Position numbers and translations under genes: made by a program. Under the pieces are notes generated by a model, which saw only the letters and a list, made by a program, of their open reading frames with translations, searched no databases and had not been told where the DNA came from. A stretch of 64,000 nt of DNA, from assembly GCA_017621875.1 (NCBI GenBank), contig JAGASE010000002.1:47451-111450 (forward strand), given 5' to 3'. Origin of the DNA: Clostridia bacterium. Lineage in GTDB: Bacteria; Bacillota; Clostridia; UBA1381. Shown piece by piece: positions 1-8,734 of this stretch; the first letter of the stretch is position 1; each line of letters starts with the position of its first letter.

Positions 1-1
1 T

Positions 2-631
2 AAGCGTCTGGAGGAAAACGGCGTGCTTTTTATAAACGCCGCTTCCTGCTATGTTGAAAGTAGCGTTAAAATTGGCAAGGGAACGGTTGTTGAGCAGAAC
101 GTAATGCTGCAGGGCGAAACCGAAATCGGCGAAAACTGTGTTATCGGCATGGGCTGCAAGCTGGTTAATACAAAGGTAGGCAGCGGCTCAGAGCTTTTGT
201 CTGTTGTAAGCGTGGACGCAGAGCTTGGCTGTGATGTTCTGGCAGGACCTTTTGCGTATATCCGTCCGGGCAGCAAGATTTCAGACAACGTTAAGGTCGG
301 AGATTTTGTAGAGGTCAAAAATGCGGTAATTGACGAGGGTACAAAGATTGCACATTTAACCTATGTGGGCGACAGCGATGTCGGCAAAAATGTAAACTTT
401 GGCTGCGGTACGGTTACGGTGAACTATGACGGTAAGAACAAGCATCGCTGCAAAATCGGTGATGATTGCTTTATCGGCTGCAATACAAATCTGGTAGCAC
501 CTGTAACGGTCGGCGACGGAGCATATACCGCGGCAGGCTCAACCATAACAGACGAGGTGCCGGAAAAGGCTCTTGCCATTGCAAGGGCACGTCAGGTTAA
601 CAAGACAGGTTGGAAGGATAAAAGGGATTAA
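2..631 (+). CDS. glmU: GlmU, acetyltransferase domain (5' end outside window)
   Basis: The frame is open from the left edge, so only the last ~210 residues are present. They form the left-handed beta-helix acetyltransferase half of bifunctional GlmU, which acetylates glucosamine-1-phosphate on the way to UDP-GlcNAc for the cell wall. Hexapeptide repeats run throughout, with the family signatures PFAYIRPGS, GDFVEVKNA, HLTYVGDSDVG, NYDGKNKH, FIGCNTNLVAP and AIARARQ near the C-terminus. The in-frame GTG at 23 is internal, because residues before it (KRLEENG) also fit GlmU. The stop is 3 nt before pth, a common pairing in Firmicutes. The N-terminal uridylyltransferase half must lie to the left. 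Confidence 0.96.
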   Translation, partial: KRLEENGVLFINAASCYVESSVKIGKGTVVEQNVMLQGETEIGENCVIGMGCKLVNTKVGSGSELLSVVSVDAELGCDVLAGPFAYIRPGSKISDNVKVGDFVEVKNAVIDEGTKIAHLTYVGDSDVGKNVNFGCGTVTVNYDGKNKHRCKIGDDCFIGCNTNLVAPVTVGDGAYTAAGSTITDEVPEKALAIARARQVNKTGWKDKRD

Positions 632-634
632 GAT

Positions 635-1198
635 ATGTATTTGGTGGCAGGACTGGGCAATCCGGGTAAGCAGTATGACATGACAAGGCATAACATAGGC
701 TTTGAGGTCATAGATTATATGGCGGAACAGTATGATGTCAAGGTGAAAAAGCTGAAGTTCAAGGGCTTGTACGGCGAGACGAATATCGGCGGCGAAAAGG
801 TTATTTTGCTAAAGCCGCAGACGTACATGAACTTGTCGGGAGAAAGCATACGTGAGTTTGCTTCATTTTATAAAATTCCGGTGGAAAATATAATTATAAT
901 AAATGATGACATTTACCTTGATTCGGGAAAGCTGCGTATCAGAAAAAGCGGCTCGGCAGGCGGGCATAACGGACTTAAGTCGATTATTTATCAGCTTGCG
1001 TCCGACCAATTTCCGCGAATACGAATAGGCGTAAATTCACCTGAGCGTGAAAAAGAGGATTTAGCGGACTTTGTGCTGGCACGCTTTTCAAAGGAGGAAA
1101 TACCCGTACTTGAGGACGCAATTATAAGGGCTTCAAAGGCGGCTGCAGAAATCATTTCAAATAATATCGACAGTGCCATGAATAAATATAACGGATAA
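635..1198 (+). CDS. pth: Peptidyl-tRNA hydrolase
   Basis: 187 residues, the usual size. Pth releases tRNA from peptidyl-tRNA dropped by stalled ribosomes. Visible motifs are GLGNPG (6-11), TRHNIGF with the catalytic His19, KPQTYMNLSG, INDDIYLD with the conserved Asp pair, and GSAGGHNGLKS. The ATG lies 3 nt after the glmU stop with an AAGGGA-like ribosome site inside the end of glmU, so the two genes are probably co-transcribed and translationally coupled. Confidence 0.97.
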   Translation: MYLVAGLGNPGKQYDMTRHNIGFEVIDYMAEQYDVKVKKLKFKGLYGETNIGGEKVILLKPQTYMNLSGESIREFASFYKIPVENIIIINDDIYLDSGKLRIRKSGSAGGHNGLKSIIYQLASDQFPRIRIGVNSPEREKEDLADFVLARFSKEEIPVLEDAIIRASKAAAEIISNNIDSAMNKYNG

Positions 1199-1250
1199 TC
1201 ATTGCCGCTACGGCAAAAATGCCGAGGCGGCATATGAGCGGAGCTGAAAA

Positions 1251-4200
1251 ATGGAGAAGCTTATGAATTTCAAAAACTTATTGTCGGAATATCAGGAATA
1301 TTCCGACTTTTGTGCTGCCTTGAAAAAGGGTAAAACGCCGATATCGGCGGCAGGAGTGGTGCAGTCTGCCATGCCGCAGTTCATTTTCGAGACGGCAGGA
1401 GGGAGGCGAACGCTTGTAATAACTTACAGCGATTTGGAGGCGAAGCAGCTTGTCGGGGACATGGAGATGTATACCGAAAATGTGTTTTTGTTTCCTGCAA
1501 AGGAATATGTGTTTTTCAATATAGACGCACAGAACCGCCATGATGAGCATACAAGATTAAAAACCCTTCTAAAGCTGAAACAGGGCGGCGGAATTGCGGT
1601 AACATCTCTTGAGGCTCTGCTGCAGTTTACCATCCCTCCCGAAAAGCTTGAGGAGTACACGCTTGAGCTTGACTTTGACTCGGAATATGACATAGAAGAG
1701 CTTGCACAAAAGCTGGTTAAAATGGGCTATGTGCGAGAGGAAGAGGTTTCGGGAAAAGGGCAGTTTGCACTTCGCGGCGGAATACTTGATGTGTATTCTC
1801 CGCAATGCGAGAATCCCGTCAGAGTGGAATTTTTTGACACGCAGATTGATTCTATGCGTGAATTTGACAGCGTAACGCAGCGTTCGATTGACGCTGTTTC
1901 AAAATGCTGCATAATTCCATGCCGCGAGCTGATAGATTACGCAAAAAGCGAGCTATCGGAAAAGCTTTCCGAGGCGATAAAAAAGCTTAAACGTAAAAAG
2001 ACCGACCAATCCGCTTTAATAGAAAATCTTGAGGCGGATATTGAAATTCTTGAAAACAACGGCGATATAAGCTCAATATGCAGACATTTGGGCGTGATTT
2101 TTGACAGAATACCGACAATTATTGATTATTTTGATTCGGATTCGCTGATTTTCCTGATTGAGCCGAAACGAATTGCCGAGAGAGCGAAGACGCTGGAATG
2201 GGAGCAGGGCGAAATTATTGAGGACTTGGCGGAGAAAGGACTTCTTCTGCCGGACTGCACAAAGCTTTGGGCGAGCTATGCCGAAACTGCCGCAAGGCTG
2301 CAGAATCTGCCGCTTGTGTCGCTTAATTCGCTGACTCATTCTGCGATAAATTACACCTATAATTCAATATTTAACTTTGTGACAAAAACCACCGTTTCAC
2401 TGCATGGCAAGGTGGAGTATCTTTATGATGATTTGCAGGTGAGAAGAAAAAACGGCTCTACCGTTGTTGTGCTTGCATCAAACCGAAGCCGCGGTGAAAA
2501 TCTTGCCGGAACGCTAAACGAAAAGGGCATAAAATGCCGATATATCCATGATGACGCAGAGTTTGAAAAGGGCGAAATCGTAATAGTCCGCGGCGATGCG
2601 GGAAAGGGCTTTGAGTACCCTGACCTCAATTTTATACTGATTTCCGACCGCGAAATTTTTGATGCGGTATCAAAAAAGTCACGCAGGCGTATGGAGAATA
2701 CCAGCCGTTTAAAATCCTACACAGATATTAACGTGGGCGATTACGTTGTGCATAGGTCGCATGGTATCGGTGAATATAAGGGCATCAAAAAAATGTCGGT
2801 GGGCGGAATAACAAAGGACTATCTGCATATAGCCTACCGCGGAACGGATAGCCTTTATGTGCCGGTTGACCAGCTCGACATGCTGTATAAGTATTCGGGC
2901 GGCTCGGAGGTAAAGCTGCGGCTTAATAAGCTTGGCGGCAGCGAGTGGAGCAAAACCAAGCAGAAGGTGCGTGCGGCAACGGGCGATATGGCAAAGCAGC
3001 TTGTGGCACTATACGCCGAGCGAGAGCATACAAAGGGGCATGCATTCCCGTCCGATACGCCATGGCAGAGGAATTTTGAGGACACATTTTTGTACCAGGA
3101 AACCGAGGACCAACTGCGTTCCATTGACGAGGTAAAACGTGACATGGAAAGTGAAAAGCCGATGGACCGTCTGCTTTGCGGTGATGTGGGCTATGGAAAA
3201 ACAGAGGTTGCTCTGCGTGCGGCATTTAAGGCGGCGACCGATTCAAAGCAGGTGGCGTACCTTTGCCCGACGACTATTCTTGCCATGCAGCAATATGAAA
3301 CCTTCACAAAGCGTATGCAGAATTTCCCTGTAAAGGTGGAGATGCTGTCACGTTTCAGAACTCCGGGCGAGCAGAAAAAAATACTCAAAAAGCTCAAAAC
3401 GGGCGAGATTGATATAATCATCGGAACGCACCGAATCCTCCAAAAGGACCTGGAGTTCAAGGATTTGGGACTTTTGATTATAGATGAGGAGCAGCGTTTC
3501 GGTGTGGCACATAAGGAACGCTTAAAGGAGCTTAAAAAGAATGTTGACGTGCTTTCAATGACGGCAACGCCGATTCCGAGAACACTCCATATGGCGATGG
3601 TTTCGGTCAGGGACATGAGCCTTTTGGAGACGCCTCCCGAAAACCGCTATCCTGTTGCGACATATGTGCTCGAATACAATCCGGGCGTGCTTATCGACGC
3701 AATGAAAAAGGAGCTTTCACGCGGCGGACAGGTGTTTTACCTGTATAACCGCGTTCAGGGCATTTACAGGGTGGCAGAGTGGATAAAATCGCAGCTGCCC
3801 GACGCAAATGTCGCGGTCGGTCACGGAAAGATGCATGAAGATGAGCTGGAGGATATAATGTACGACATGGTCAACGGCAAGACGGATATTCTTGTCTGCA
3901 CCACTATTATTGAAACAGGTCTGGATATTCCGAATGCAAACACGATTATCATAGAGAACGCTGATAAAATGGGGCTTTCGCAGCTGTATCAGCTTCGCGG
4001 CAGAGTTGGCAGAAGCACACGCAGTGCATATGCGTATCTGACCTATAAAAAGGACGGAATTTTGTCCGAGGTTGCCGAGAAGCGGCTTAGTGCAATCCGC
4101 GAATTTACCGAGTTCGGGTCGGGCTTTAAAATTGCGATGCGTGACCTGGAAATTCGCGGTGCAGGCGATATTTTAGGAGCCGAGCAGCATGGTCATATTG

Positions 4201-4733
4201 ATTCTGTAGGCTATGATATGTACTGCAAAATTCTTTCGGAGAGCGTCCGCGAGGTGCAGGGAATTTCGGAGGGCGAGGAGCTTGAAACGACAGTCGATAT
4301 CAAGGTGGACGCCTTTATTCCCGAACGCTATATAAAGAGCAACAATGTGCGTATTGATACCTATAAAAGAATTGCCGCACTGGAAAATGAAGACGACGCC
4401 TCCGAGCTTACCGATGAGCTTATTGACCGCTTTGGCGATATTCCGTCAGCGGCGGCAAATCTTATCGAAATTGCTCTTATCAAGGCGTTAGCACACAATA
4501 TCGGAATCTGCGACGTGACGCAAAAGGGTGAAATTATTGTTATGGAGTTTGCAGATGGTGCGTTTCTTCCTGAATTTGTGCAGTTTATTATAGAAAATTA
4601 TCCAAAAAATATTATGATAGGAGCATCGTCAAAGCCGACGCTTAAATATAAATGCGAGGCAGGCAAAAAGCTGCTTTCTAATATTAAGTTTTTATTACAA
4701 CAGCTAAATGAATTGCATACCGCGAATAAATAA
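1251..4733 (+). CDS. mfd: Transcription-repair coupling factor Mfd
   Basis: About 1160 residues, normal length. Mfd pushes stalled RNA polymerase off damaged DNA and recruits UvrA. In order: a UvrB-like N-terminal module, the CarD-like RNA-polymerase interaction domain (GDYVVHRSHGIGEYKGI, ~500-520), and the RecG-like helicase motor with Walker A GDVGYGKTE, the DEEQ box in IDEEQRFG, SMTATPIPRTLH and LRGRVGRS, then the C-terminal TRCF domain. Two starts are possible: ATG 1251 (GGAG 7 nt upstream) and ATG 1263 (GGAG at 1253-1256); the protein differs by only four residues. It follows pth after 52 nt, as in many Firmicutes. Confidence 0.97.
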   Translation: MEKLMNFKNLLSEYQEYSDFCAALKKGKTPISAAGVVQSAMPQFIFETAGGRRTLVITYSDLEAKQLVGDMEMYTENVFLFPAKEYVFFNIDAQNRHDEHTRLKTLLKLKQGGGIAVTSLEALLQFTIPPEKLEEYTLELDFDSEYDIEELAQKLVKMGYVREEEVSGKGQFALRGGILDVYSPQCENPVRVEFFDTQIDSMREFDSVTQRSIDAVSKCCIIPCRELIDYAKSELSEKLSEAIKKLKRKKTDQSALIENLEADIEILENNGDISSICRHLGVIFDRIPTIIDYFDSDSLIFLIEPKRIAERAKTLEWEQGEIIEDLAEKGLLLPDCTKLWASYAETAARLQNLPLVSLNSLTHSAINYTYNSIFNFVTKTTVSLHGKVEYLYDDLQVRRKNGSTVVVLASNRSRGENLAGTLNEKGIKCRYIHDDAEFEKGEIVIVRGDAGKGFEYPDLNFILISDREIFDAVSKKSRRRMENTSRLKSYTDINVGDYVVHRSHGIGEYKGIKKMSVGGITKDYLHIAYRGTDSLYVPVDQLDMLYKYSGGSEVKLRLNKLGGSEWSKTKQKVRAATGDMAKQLVALYAEREHTKGHAFPSDTPWQRNFEDTFLYQETEDQLRSIDEVKRDMESEKPMDRLLCGDVGYGKTEVALRAAFKAATDSKQVAYLCPTTILAMQQYETFTKRMQNFPVKVEMLSRFRTPGEQKKILKKLKTGEIDIIIGTHRILQKDLEFKDLGLLIIDEEQRFGVAHKERLKELKKNVDVLSMTATPIPRTLHMAMVSVRDMSLLETPPENRYPVATYVLEYNPGVLIDAMKKELSRGGQVFYLYNRVQGIYRVAEWIKSQLPDANVAVGHGKMHEDELEDIMYDMVNGKTDILVCTTIIETGLDIPNANTIIIENADKMGLSQLYQLRGRVGRSTRSAYAYLTYKKDGILSEVAEKRLSAIREFTEFGSGFKIAMRDLEIRGAGDILGAEQHGHIDSVGYDMYCKILSESVREVQGISEGEELETTVDIKVDAFIPERYIKSNNVRIDTYKRIAALENEDDASELTDELIDRFGDIPSAAANLIEIALIKALAHNIGICDVTQKGEIIVMEFADGAFLPEFVQFIIENYPKNIMIGASSKPTLKYKCEAGKKLLSNIKFLLQQLNELHTANK

Positions 4734-4767
4734 TGTATAATATACTCGAAGGAGCGAGGTGCTGCAT

Positions 4768-5751
4768 ATGAAAAAGATTATTATAATGCTGCTGTCCGCC
4801 TGCTTGCTTGCCTCCTGCGGCGGAGCAGGATCGGTGGCGACTGTGGGCGATATAAAAATTACGTCGGGTGAGTTTGAGTTCTATCTTAATTCGATAAAAA
4901 ATCAGATGAAGGGAACGGAGCTGCAGACCGATGAGGACTGGGAGACGCAGGAAATTGAGGGCAAAAAGGCGATAGATGTTGCAAAGCAGCGTGCTTTGGA
5001 TATCGCGGTGCAGAATGCCCTTTATATTGAAACGGCGGAGGCTGCCGGAATTACCTTAAGCGATGCCGAAAAGGAGCAGACCGAGGCAACGAAGGAACAG
5101 ATTGTGTCGAGCTACGGCGGCGAAAAAGCATATAAGGAATTTTTGAAGAGCAATAATATTACCGATAAGTTTATTGAAATGATGTGCAAATCCACTGCGT
5201 ATTATCAGAAAATAGGCGATAAGATAAATGCGGAAACGCCTGTTGACGCGACCGAGGCTCAAAAGTATTTTGAGGAAAATAAGACCGAGCTTGAGGCGGA
5301 GTTCAGAAAGGCGAAGCATATTCTGATTATGACGGTGGACGAGACAACACGCCAGCCGAAATCCGAGGCGGAGCTTGCCGAGGCAAAGAAACTGGCGGAG
5401 GAGCTTTTGGCACAGGTTAAGTCGGGAACGGACTTTGATAAGCTGATGAACGAATATTCCGAGGACCCCGGACTTGCTACAGCACCGGACGGCTATGTGT
5501 TCGGCTCAGGCGAAATGGTTTCGGAGTTTGAGCAGGCGACCGATTCTGTCGGCTTTGGCGAAATCGCGTTCTGTGAATCGAGCTACGGCTATCACATAAT
5601 TAAGCGTCTGCCTATCGAATATGCGGACGTTTCGGATAGGCTTACGAGTAAGATAATGGGCGAGCGTATAGACGAGCAGGTGAAGGCGTGGGAGGAGGAA
5701 TACTCCGTTGCAGTCACCAAAAACGAGGAAGCTTTAAGCGAAATAAAATAG
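4768..5751 (+). CDS. PrsA-like foldase lipoprotein (parvulin peptidyl-prolyl isomerase)
   Basis: ATG 4768 starts a lipoprotein signal (MKKIIIMLLSACLLASC, lipobox LLASC, lipidated Cys17), with AAGGAG at 4749-4754 and GAGGT closer in. The mature protein has a SurA-type chaperone region (~25-170), then a parvulin rotamase domain (~175-285) beginning at KAKHILIM and ending in SSYGYHIIKR. It should sit outside the membrane and help secreted proteins fold. It follows mfd by 34 nt and probably shares its transcript. Whether it equals PrsA or another parvulin lipoprotein cannot be settled here. Confidence 0.9.
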   Translation: MKKIIIMLLSACLLASCGGAGSVATVGDIKITSGEFEFYLNSIKNQMKGTELQTDEDWETQEIEGKKAIDVAKQRALDIAVQNALYIETAEAAGITLSDAEKEQTEATKEQIVSSYGGEKAYKEFLKSNNITDKFIEMMCKSTAYYQKIGDKINAETPVDATEAQKYFEENKTELEAEFRKAKHILIMTVDETTRQPKSEAELAEAKKLAEELLAQVKSGTDFDKLMNEYSEDPGLATAPDGYVFGSGEMVSEFEQATDSVGFGEIAFCESSYGYHIIKRLPIEYADVSDRLTSKIMGERIDEQVKAWEEEYSVAVTKNEEALSEIK

Positions 5752-5769
5752 TAAATTTGCAATAAGCAG

Positions 5770-5798
5770 TTGACAAAATTTAATTATAGCTATATAAT
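5770..5798 (+). promoter_or_regulatory. Sigma-A promoter of antisense RNA
   Basis: Perfect TTGACA (5770-5775) and TATAAT (5793-5798) with a 17-nt spacer. No protein gene starts downstream on this strand. The predicted transcript starts near 5805 and runs into the hairpin at 5848-5887. Confidence 0.85.
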
Positions 5799-5804
5799 GA
5801 TAAT

Positions 5805-5892
5805 AGAAAAAGGCAGTCCGTTTGAACGGCTCGCCGATGAGAACTAAAAATTAGTCGCTACATTTTCGAGTTGTGGGCGACTAATTTGCTTT
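5805..5892 (+). ncRNA. Candidate antitoxin RNA, ~85 nt
   Basis: This short plus-strand RNA is bounded by a consensus promoter and a hairpin ending in a T-rich stretch. It is fully antisense to the 3' end of the small hydrophobic-peptide gene on the minus strand. Its 5' segment carries GGCAGTC and CGGCTCGCC, motifs that also occur in the 5' leader of the toxin transcript. This matches the plan of Fst/par-type type I toxin-antitoxin loci; the family assignment is inference. Confidence 0.65.
5848..5887. terminator. Bidirectional terminator shared by the two convergent transcripts
   Basis: Eleven-base-pair perfect inverted repeat AAATTAGTCGC (5848-5858) / GCGACTAATTT (5877-5887) with an 18-nt loop. 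T-rich tracts follow on both strands. The stop codon of the small toxin-like peptide lies inside the right arm. Confidence 0.8.
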
Positions 5893-5955
5893 TATGGGAA
5901 AAATCAATAAAAATATGATTATAAATATCACAGTAATTAAAAATTTTTTTACCAT
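5881..5955 (-). CDS. Type I toxin-like hydrophobic peptide, 24 aa
   Basis: Reading the minus strand from ATG 5955 gives a 24-residue peptide: MVKKF, then an unbroken hydrophobic stretch (LITVIFIIIFLLIF), then PIKAN and a TAG stop. One membrane helix with a basic N-terminus and short polar tail is typical of type I toxins. A very strong ribosome site (AAGGGGGTG, plus-strand 5962-5970) sits 6 nt upstream. The gene has its own promoter (6053-6081), a ~90-nt leader that can fold, and an antisense RNA over its 3' end. I do not recognise an exact named family. Confidence 0.7.
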   Translation of the reverse strand: MVKKFLITVIFIIIFLLIFPIKAN

Positions 5956-6052
5956 AAGCAACACCCCCTTCCCGTATGTATTGGGATAGTGGGCGAGCCG
6001 TCCACGGAAAGTTCATTCCAAGACTGCCTTGTCAGATTTCCTGACAGGTGAC

Positions 6053-6081
6053 ATTATACACTATTTTACTATTTTTTTCAA
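6053..6081 (-). promoter_or_regulatory. Sigma-A promoter of the toxin-like mRNA
   Basis: On the minus strand TTGAAA (plus 6076-6081) and TATAAT (plus 6053-6058) are separated by 17 nt. The leader begins near 6046 and at once carries a stem-loop, CTGTCAG/CTGACA (about 6032-6049), then the repeats GGCAGTC and CGGCTCGCC shared with the opposing RNA. Confidence 0.8.
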
Positions 6082-6148
6082 TATGTTTCGGCAAAATATT
6101 TCTTGCCTGTTTTTTTGGTTTTAATGCTACTTATGATTTGATTAAAAA

Positions 6149-6373
6149 TCATTCTTCTTCATTTTTCACATATTCCAAAATATCTCCGACCTGACAGTCG
6201 AGGATATCGCACATTCTGGCGAGCAGCACAAGGTCAAATCTTTGCATCTTTCCCTTGCAGTAATTGTTAAGCTGTGTTCTTTCCATCATTGTCATGTGAG
6301 CAAACTTATTTTTGCTGAATCCTTTGTCTTTTATAACCTGTTCTAAATTTATCTTAATGTATCCGGGTTCCAT
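6149..6373 (-). CDS. XRE/Cro-type helix-turn-helix regulator, 74 aa
   Basis: A single small helix-turn-helix domain: the N-terminal strand IKINLEQVI, then the HTH around FSKNKFAHMTMMERTQLNNY and the characteristic ending LARMCDILDCQVGDILEYV. It resembles YozG-like one-domain Cro/CI regulators; a relative with the same DILDC/ALDC ending is at 53298-53507. It is divergent from the SLOG-fold gene at 6495 and shares a 120-nt intergenic region with it, so that gene and itself are plausible targets (inference). Confidence 0.85.
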   Translation of the reverse strand: MEPGYIKINLEQVIKDKGFSKNKFAHMTMMERTQLNNYCKGKMQRFDLVLLARMCDILDCQVGDILEYVKNEEE

Positions 6374-6410
6374 GAAAATCGCCTCAAATATATTATATAA
6401 ACAATAAGCC

Positions 6411-6439
6411 TTGATTTACAGTTCTGTTTGCATTATAAT
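6411..6439 (+). promoter_or_regulatory. Promoter of the SLOG-fold gene
   Basis: TTGATT (6411-6416), 17-nt spacer, TATAAT (6434-6439). Downstream, between promoter and start codon, GTATA repeats (6459-6481) could bind the divergently encoded HTH protein. Confidence 0.65.
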
Positions 6440-6494
6440 GATTATTGTACGCGGATATACAACCGTGTATAAATGTATACAATGAGGTGATAAA

Positions 6495-6920
6495 ATGAAA
6501 AAATGTTGTTTTGCGGGGCATAGAGATGCTTTTGGCATAGAAAAGGACGTTTATGCCGTAATTAAAATGCTCATGGAACATGGAATAACCGAGTTTTACA
6601 GCGGAGGCATGGGAAATTTTGATAAGCTGTGCGAAAAGGCGGCAAAGGATTTGGGCGGTAAGGTGATATATGTTCCGTATAATATAGATTGTCTGAAAAT
6701 GGTAAACACTGCCCGATATGATAACGTTATCTGCCCGTTTGGCGAAAAGGAATATGAAAAATGTGATATTCCGCTGCGGAATAACTGGCTTGTGGATAAT
6801 ACCGATATGGCTTTGTGCTACGTTAAACGACCGGGCGGAGCAAAAGCAACAATGGATTATGCAGTAAAGAAGAAAAAATATGTTTTAAATATGGGCGTAA
6901 GGACTGCACCTGTTAATTAA
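6495..6920 (+). CDS. SLOG-fold protein (YpsA/DUF1273-like), unknown function
   Basis: 141 residues starting MKKCCFAGHRD, the C-F-x-GHR opening typical of small SLOG (Rossmann-like) proteins, followed by FYSGGMGNFDKLCEKAA, which matches the GG-x-G-x-D nucleotide/ligand loop of that superfamily. GAGGTGAT precedes ATG 6495. SLOG proteins bind nucleotides or nucleotide-like ligands, some in stress or conflict systems; the substrate of this one cannot be told. It stands alone downstream of its own promoter, divergent from an XRE regulator. Confidence 0.75.
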   Translation: MKKCCFAGHRDAFGIEKDVYAVIKMLMEHGITEFYSGGMGNFDKLCEKAAKDLGGKVIYVPYNIDCLKMVNTARYDNVICPFGEKEYEKCDIPLRNNWLVDNTDMALCYVKRPGGAKATMDYAVKKKKYVLNMGVRTAPVN

Positions 6921-7085
6921 AATTGTAGTGCCGTATAACGTTAAACTTTGACACTTATAAAAAATACCCTTACGATTGCTATACAATTTACACATTACCA
7001 CCGCCTACCGCAAAGTCGCACCTTGCAGAGAAGATGGCGGTGTCAGCCGTCGAATGAGTTGGAACGGAATTTTATTAACCTACAA

Positions 7086-7112
7086 AAAACCACCGATTAA
7101 ATCGGTGGTTTC
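7086..7112 (-). terminator. Intrinsic terminator after the YARHG-domain gene
   Basis: AACCACCGAT (7088-7097) pairs with ATCGGTGGTT (7101-7110). On the minus strand the stem is followed by TTTTTT. Confidence 0.85.
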
Positions 7113-7125
7113 AGGTATCTTTGTC

Positions 7126-8463
7126 TTATAACCAGCCTTGTGCGATTTCATACTGAAGAAGGAAGTCTGCGTTATATTTTTCGATTTCATTAAGCTCTGT
7201 ATTTGCTGATGGGTTTGGGTTATACCAAGCCTGTGACTCGAAATATTTTTGGAAGGTCTTGTTCGTGAACACATAGCCCTTTCGTGCAAAAATTTCGTTA
7301 CGTATGAGGTCAATATCATATTTTGAAAGTCCCGCAATGTCGGCCTCGGTTATGTACTGACTGTCGCTTGGGAACAATATCTTGTCCTGCGTTATAACCC
7401 TCGGAGTGGGCGTCGGTTTTGGCGTCGGCTTAGGAGTTGGCTTTGGTGTAGGAGTCGGAGTTGGTACGGGTGTCGGCTCTGGTGTCGGCTCCAATGTTGG
7501 TTCAGGGGTTGGCTCCTGTGTAGGTTCAGGAGTCGGCGTTGGTGTCGGCTCGGGGGACTCGGTAATAATCGGACTCTGGGAAGGTGCGACCTCATTCATT
7601 GCAGGTGAATCCGAATTTCCTGCGTTAATTGCAATAAACACACCTGCTATGCAAACAGCTATAGCCGCTAAAGATGTGGCAATGATTTTTTTGCTTTTTG
7701 CAGAAGAATCCCCTTGACTCTGTTTTGCAGCCTTTGCAGCCTCCTTTTTTCGCTTAATTTCAGCTGCGGCAACGGCTTTTTCTGACTTTTTACGCTCTTT
7801 TTCCTGCTGCTCCTGCTTTTTCAGCTCGGCTTTCTTTTCCTGCTGCTCCTTTTCGCGTGCGGCCTTTTCCTGTGCTAACTTTTGTGCTGCAAGAGCCTTT
7901 TCGGTCTTTACCCGTTCCTTTTCACTGCGGTCAGCTTCTGCTTTCCTGCGTTTTTCCTCTTCAAGCTGCAATTTTCTCTCTGCCTCGGCTTTTTTTCGCT
8001 CATCAGCCTCTTTTGCTTTTTGTGCAGACAGCTCATCAGCTTTTTTCGCAAGTGCATCCTTTTCCTGCTGCTTTTTCGCAAGCTCCGCCTCTTTTTGAGC
8101 CTTACGTTCTGCCTCCTGTTGAGCCTTTTCGGCAAGTCTGTCGGCTTTTTCACGCTCTTTTTTATCAAGCTCCTCCTTGCGTGCCGCATCTCTTGCAAGG
8201 CGTTCGCTTTCCTTTTGCTGCTGCTTTTCGGCAGCTATTCGTTCTTTTTCAGCAATTTTATCTGCCTTTTCCTGTGCCTTTGCCTTTTCCTGCATCATCT
8301 TGCTGTGTTCGCTTCGCATACGCTTTTCCTTTTCGCGTATCTCTTTGGCAGACAAATGACGCTTTTCCTCCTGCTCCATGATACGCAGAAGAACAGGTGC
8401 TCCGCATTTCGGACAACGCTTGTTCTCAGCTGTAACCTCTGCTCCGCATTTTCTACATTTCAT
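7126..8463 (-). CDS. Zinc-ribbon, coiled-coil membrane protein with C-terminal YARHG domain
   Basis: 445 residues in four parts. An N-terminal zinc ribbon has CRKC (3-6) and CPKC (17-20). Residues ~30-250 are almost pure Lys/Glu/Ala/Gln, a long single coiled coil. One membrane helix (~258-280, [19 protein letters not shown]) follows, then an external Pro-Thr linker of repeated PTPEPT units (~295-360). The C-terminal YARHG domain has [19 protein letters not shown] and the paired-Tyr/Trp region [10 protein letters not shown]. The topology implies a cytoplasmic coiled coil and an extracellular YARHG domain. YARHG domains occur on surface proteins of Firmicutes; the function is unknown. The PT linker is a simple codon repeat and may vary in length between strains. 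Confidence 0.85.
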   Translation of the reverse strand: MKCRKCGAEVTAENKRCPKCGAPVLLRIMEQEEKRHLSAKEIREKEKRMRSEHSKMMQEKAKAQEKADKIAEKERIAAEKQQQKESERLARDAARKEELDKKEREKADRLAEKAQQEAERKAQKEAELAKKQQEKDALAKKADELSAQKAKEADERKKAEAERKLQLEEEKRRKAEADRSEKERVKTEKALAAQKLAQEKAAREKEQQEKKAELKKQEQQEKERKKSEKAVAAAEIKRKKEAAKAAKQSQGDSSAKSKKIIATSLAAIAVCIAGVFIAINAGNSDSPAMNEVAPSQSPIITESPEPTPTPTPEPTQEPTPEPTLEPTPEPTPVPTPTPTPKPTPKPTPKPTPTPRVITQDKILFPSDSQYITEADIAGLSKYDIDLIRNEIFARKGYVFTNKTFQKYFESQAWYNPNPSANTELNEIEKYNADFLLQYEIAQGWL

Positions 8464-8670
8464 CGGCTCATTGCTCCTTTGTAAATCTATTCAGGCTAAT
8501 TATACCATTTTTTTGGGGTGCGGTCAGTTAAAATATGCATTTGTTAAATAAATGTAAATAAACTACAAACTTGCCGTAATGTAAGGGACAGGTTTTGACA
8601 TTTTTCATCTTATTTATAGAAAAGCATAAAAAATATCGGAATTTTCAGTAAAAATACTCTAAAACAATCA

Positions 8671-8699
8671 TTTACATATTTGAAAATTTGTGATATAAT
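8671..8699 (+). promoter_or_regulatory. Promoter of carD operon
   Basis: TTTACA (8671-8676), 17-nt spacer, TATAAT (8694-8699), 36 nt before the carD start. Confidence 0.8.
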
Positions 8700-8734
8700 T
8701 ATAGTGATGCTGTAGAGGCTGGGGGTGACCTTGA

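Noticed and set aside
7390..7570. Regular short repeats that could suggest a CRISPR or tandem-repeat array
   Set aside because: The repeat units are in-frame PT/PE codons of a protein linker, with no spacers.
7382..7717. Plus-strand Gly/Val-repeat reading frame
   Set aside because: It is the mirror of the Pro-Thr linker codons of the minus-strand YARHG protein and has no ribosome site.
7857..8484. Two long plus-strand frames rich in Phe/Leu
   Set aside because: Shadows of the Lys/Glu coiled-coil codons on the other strand.
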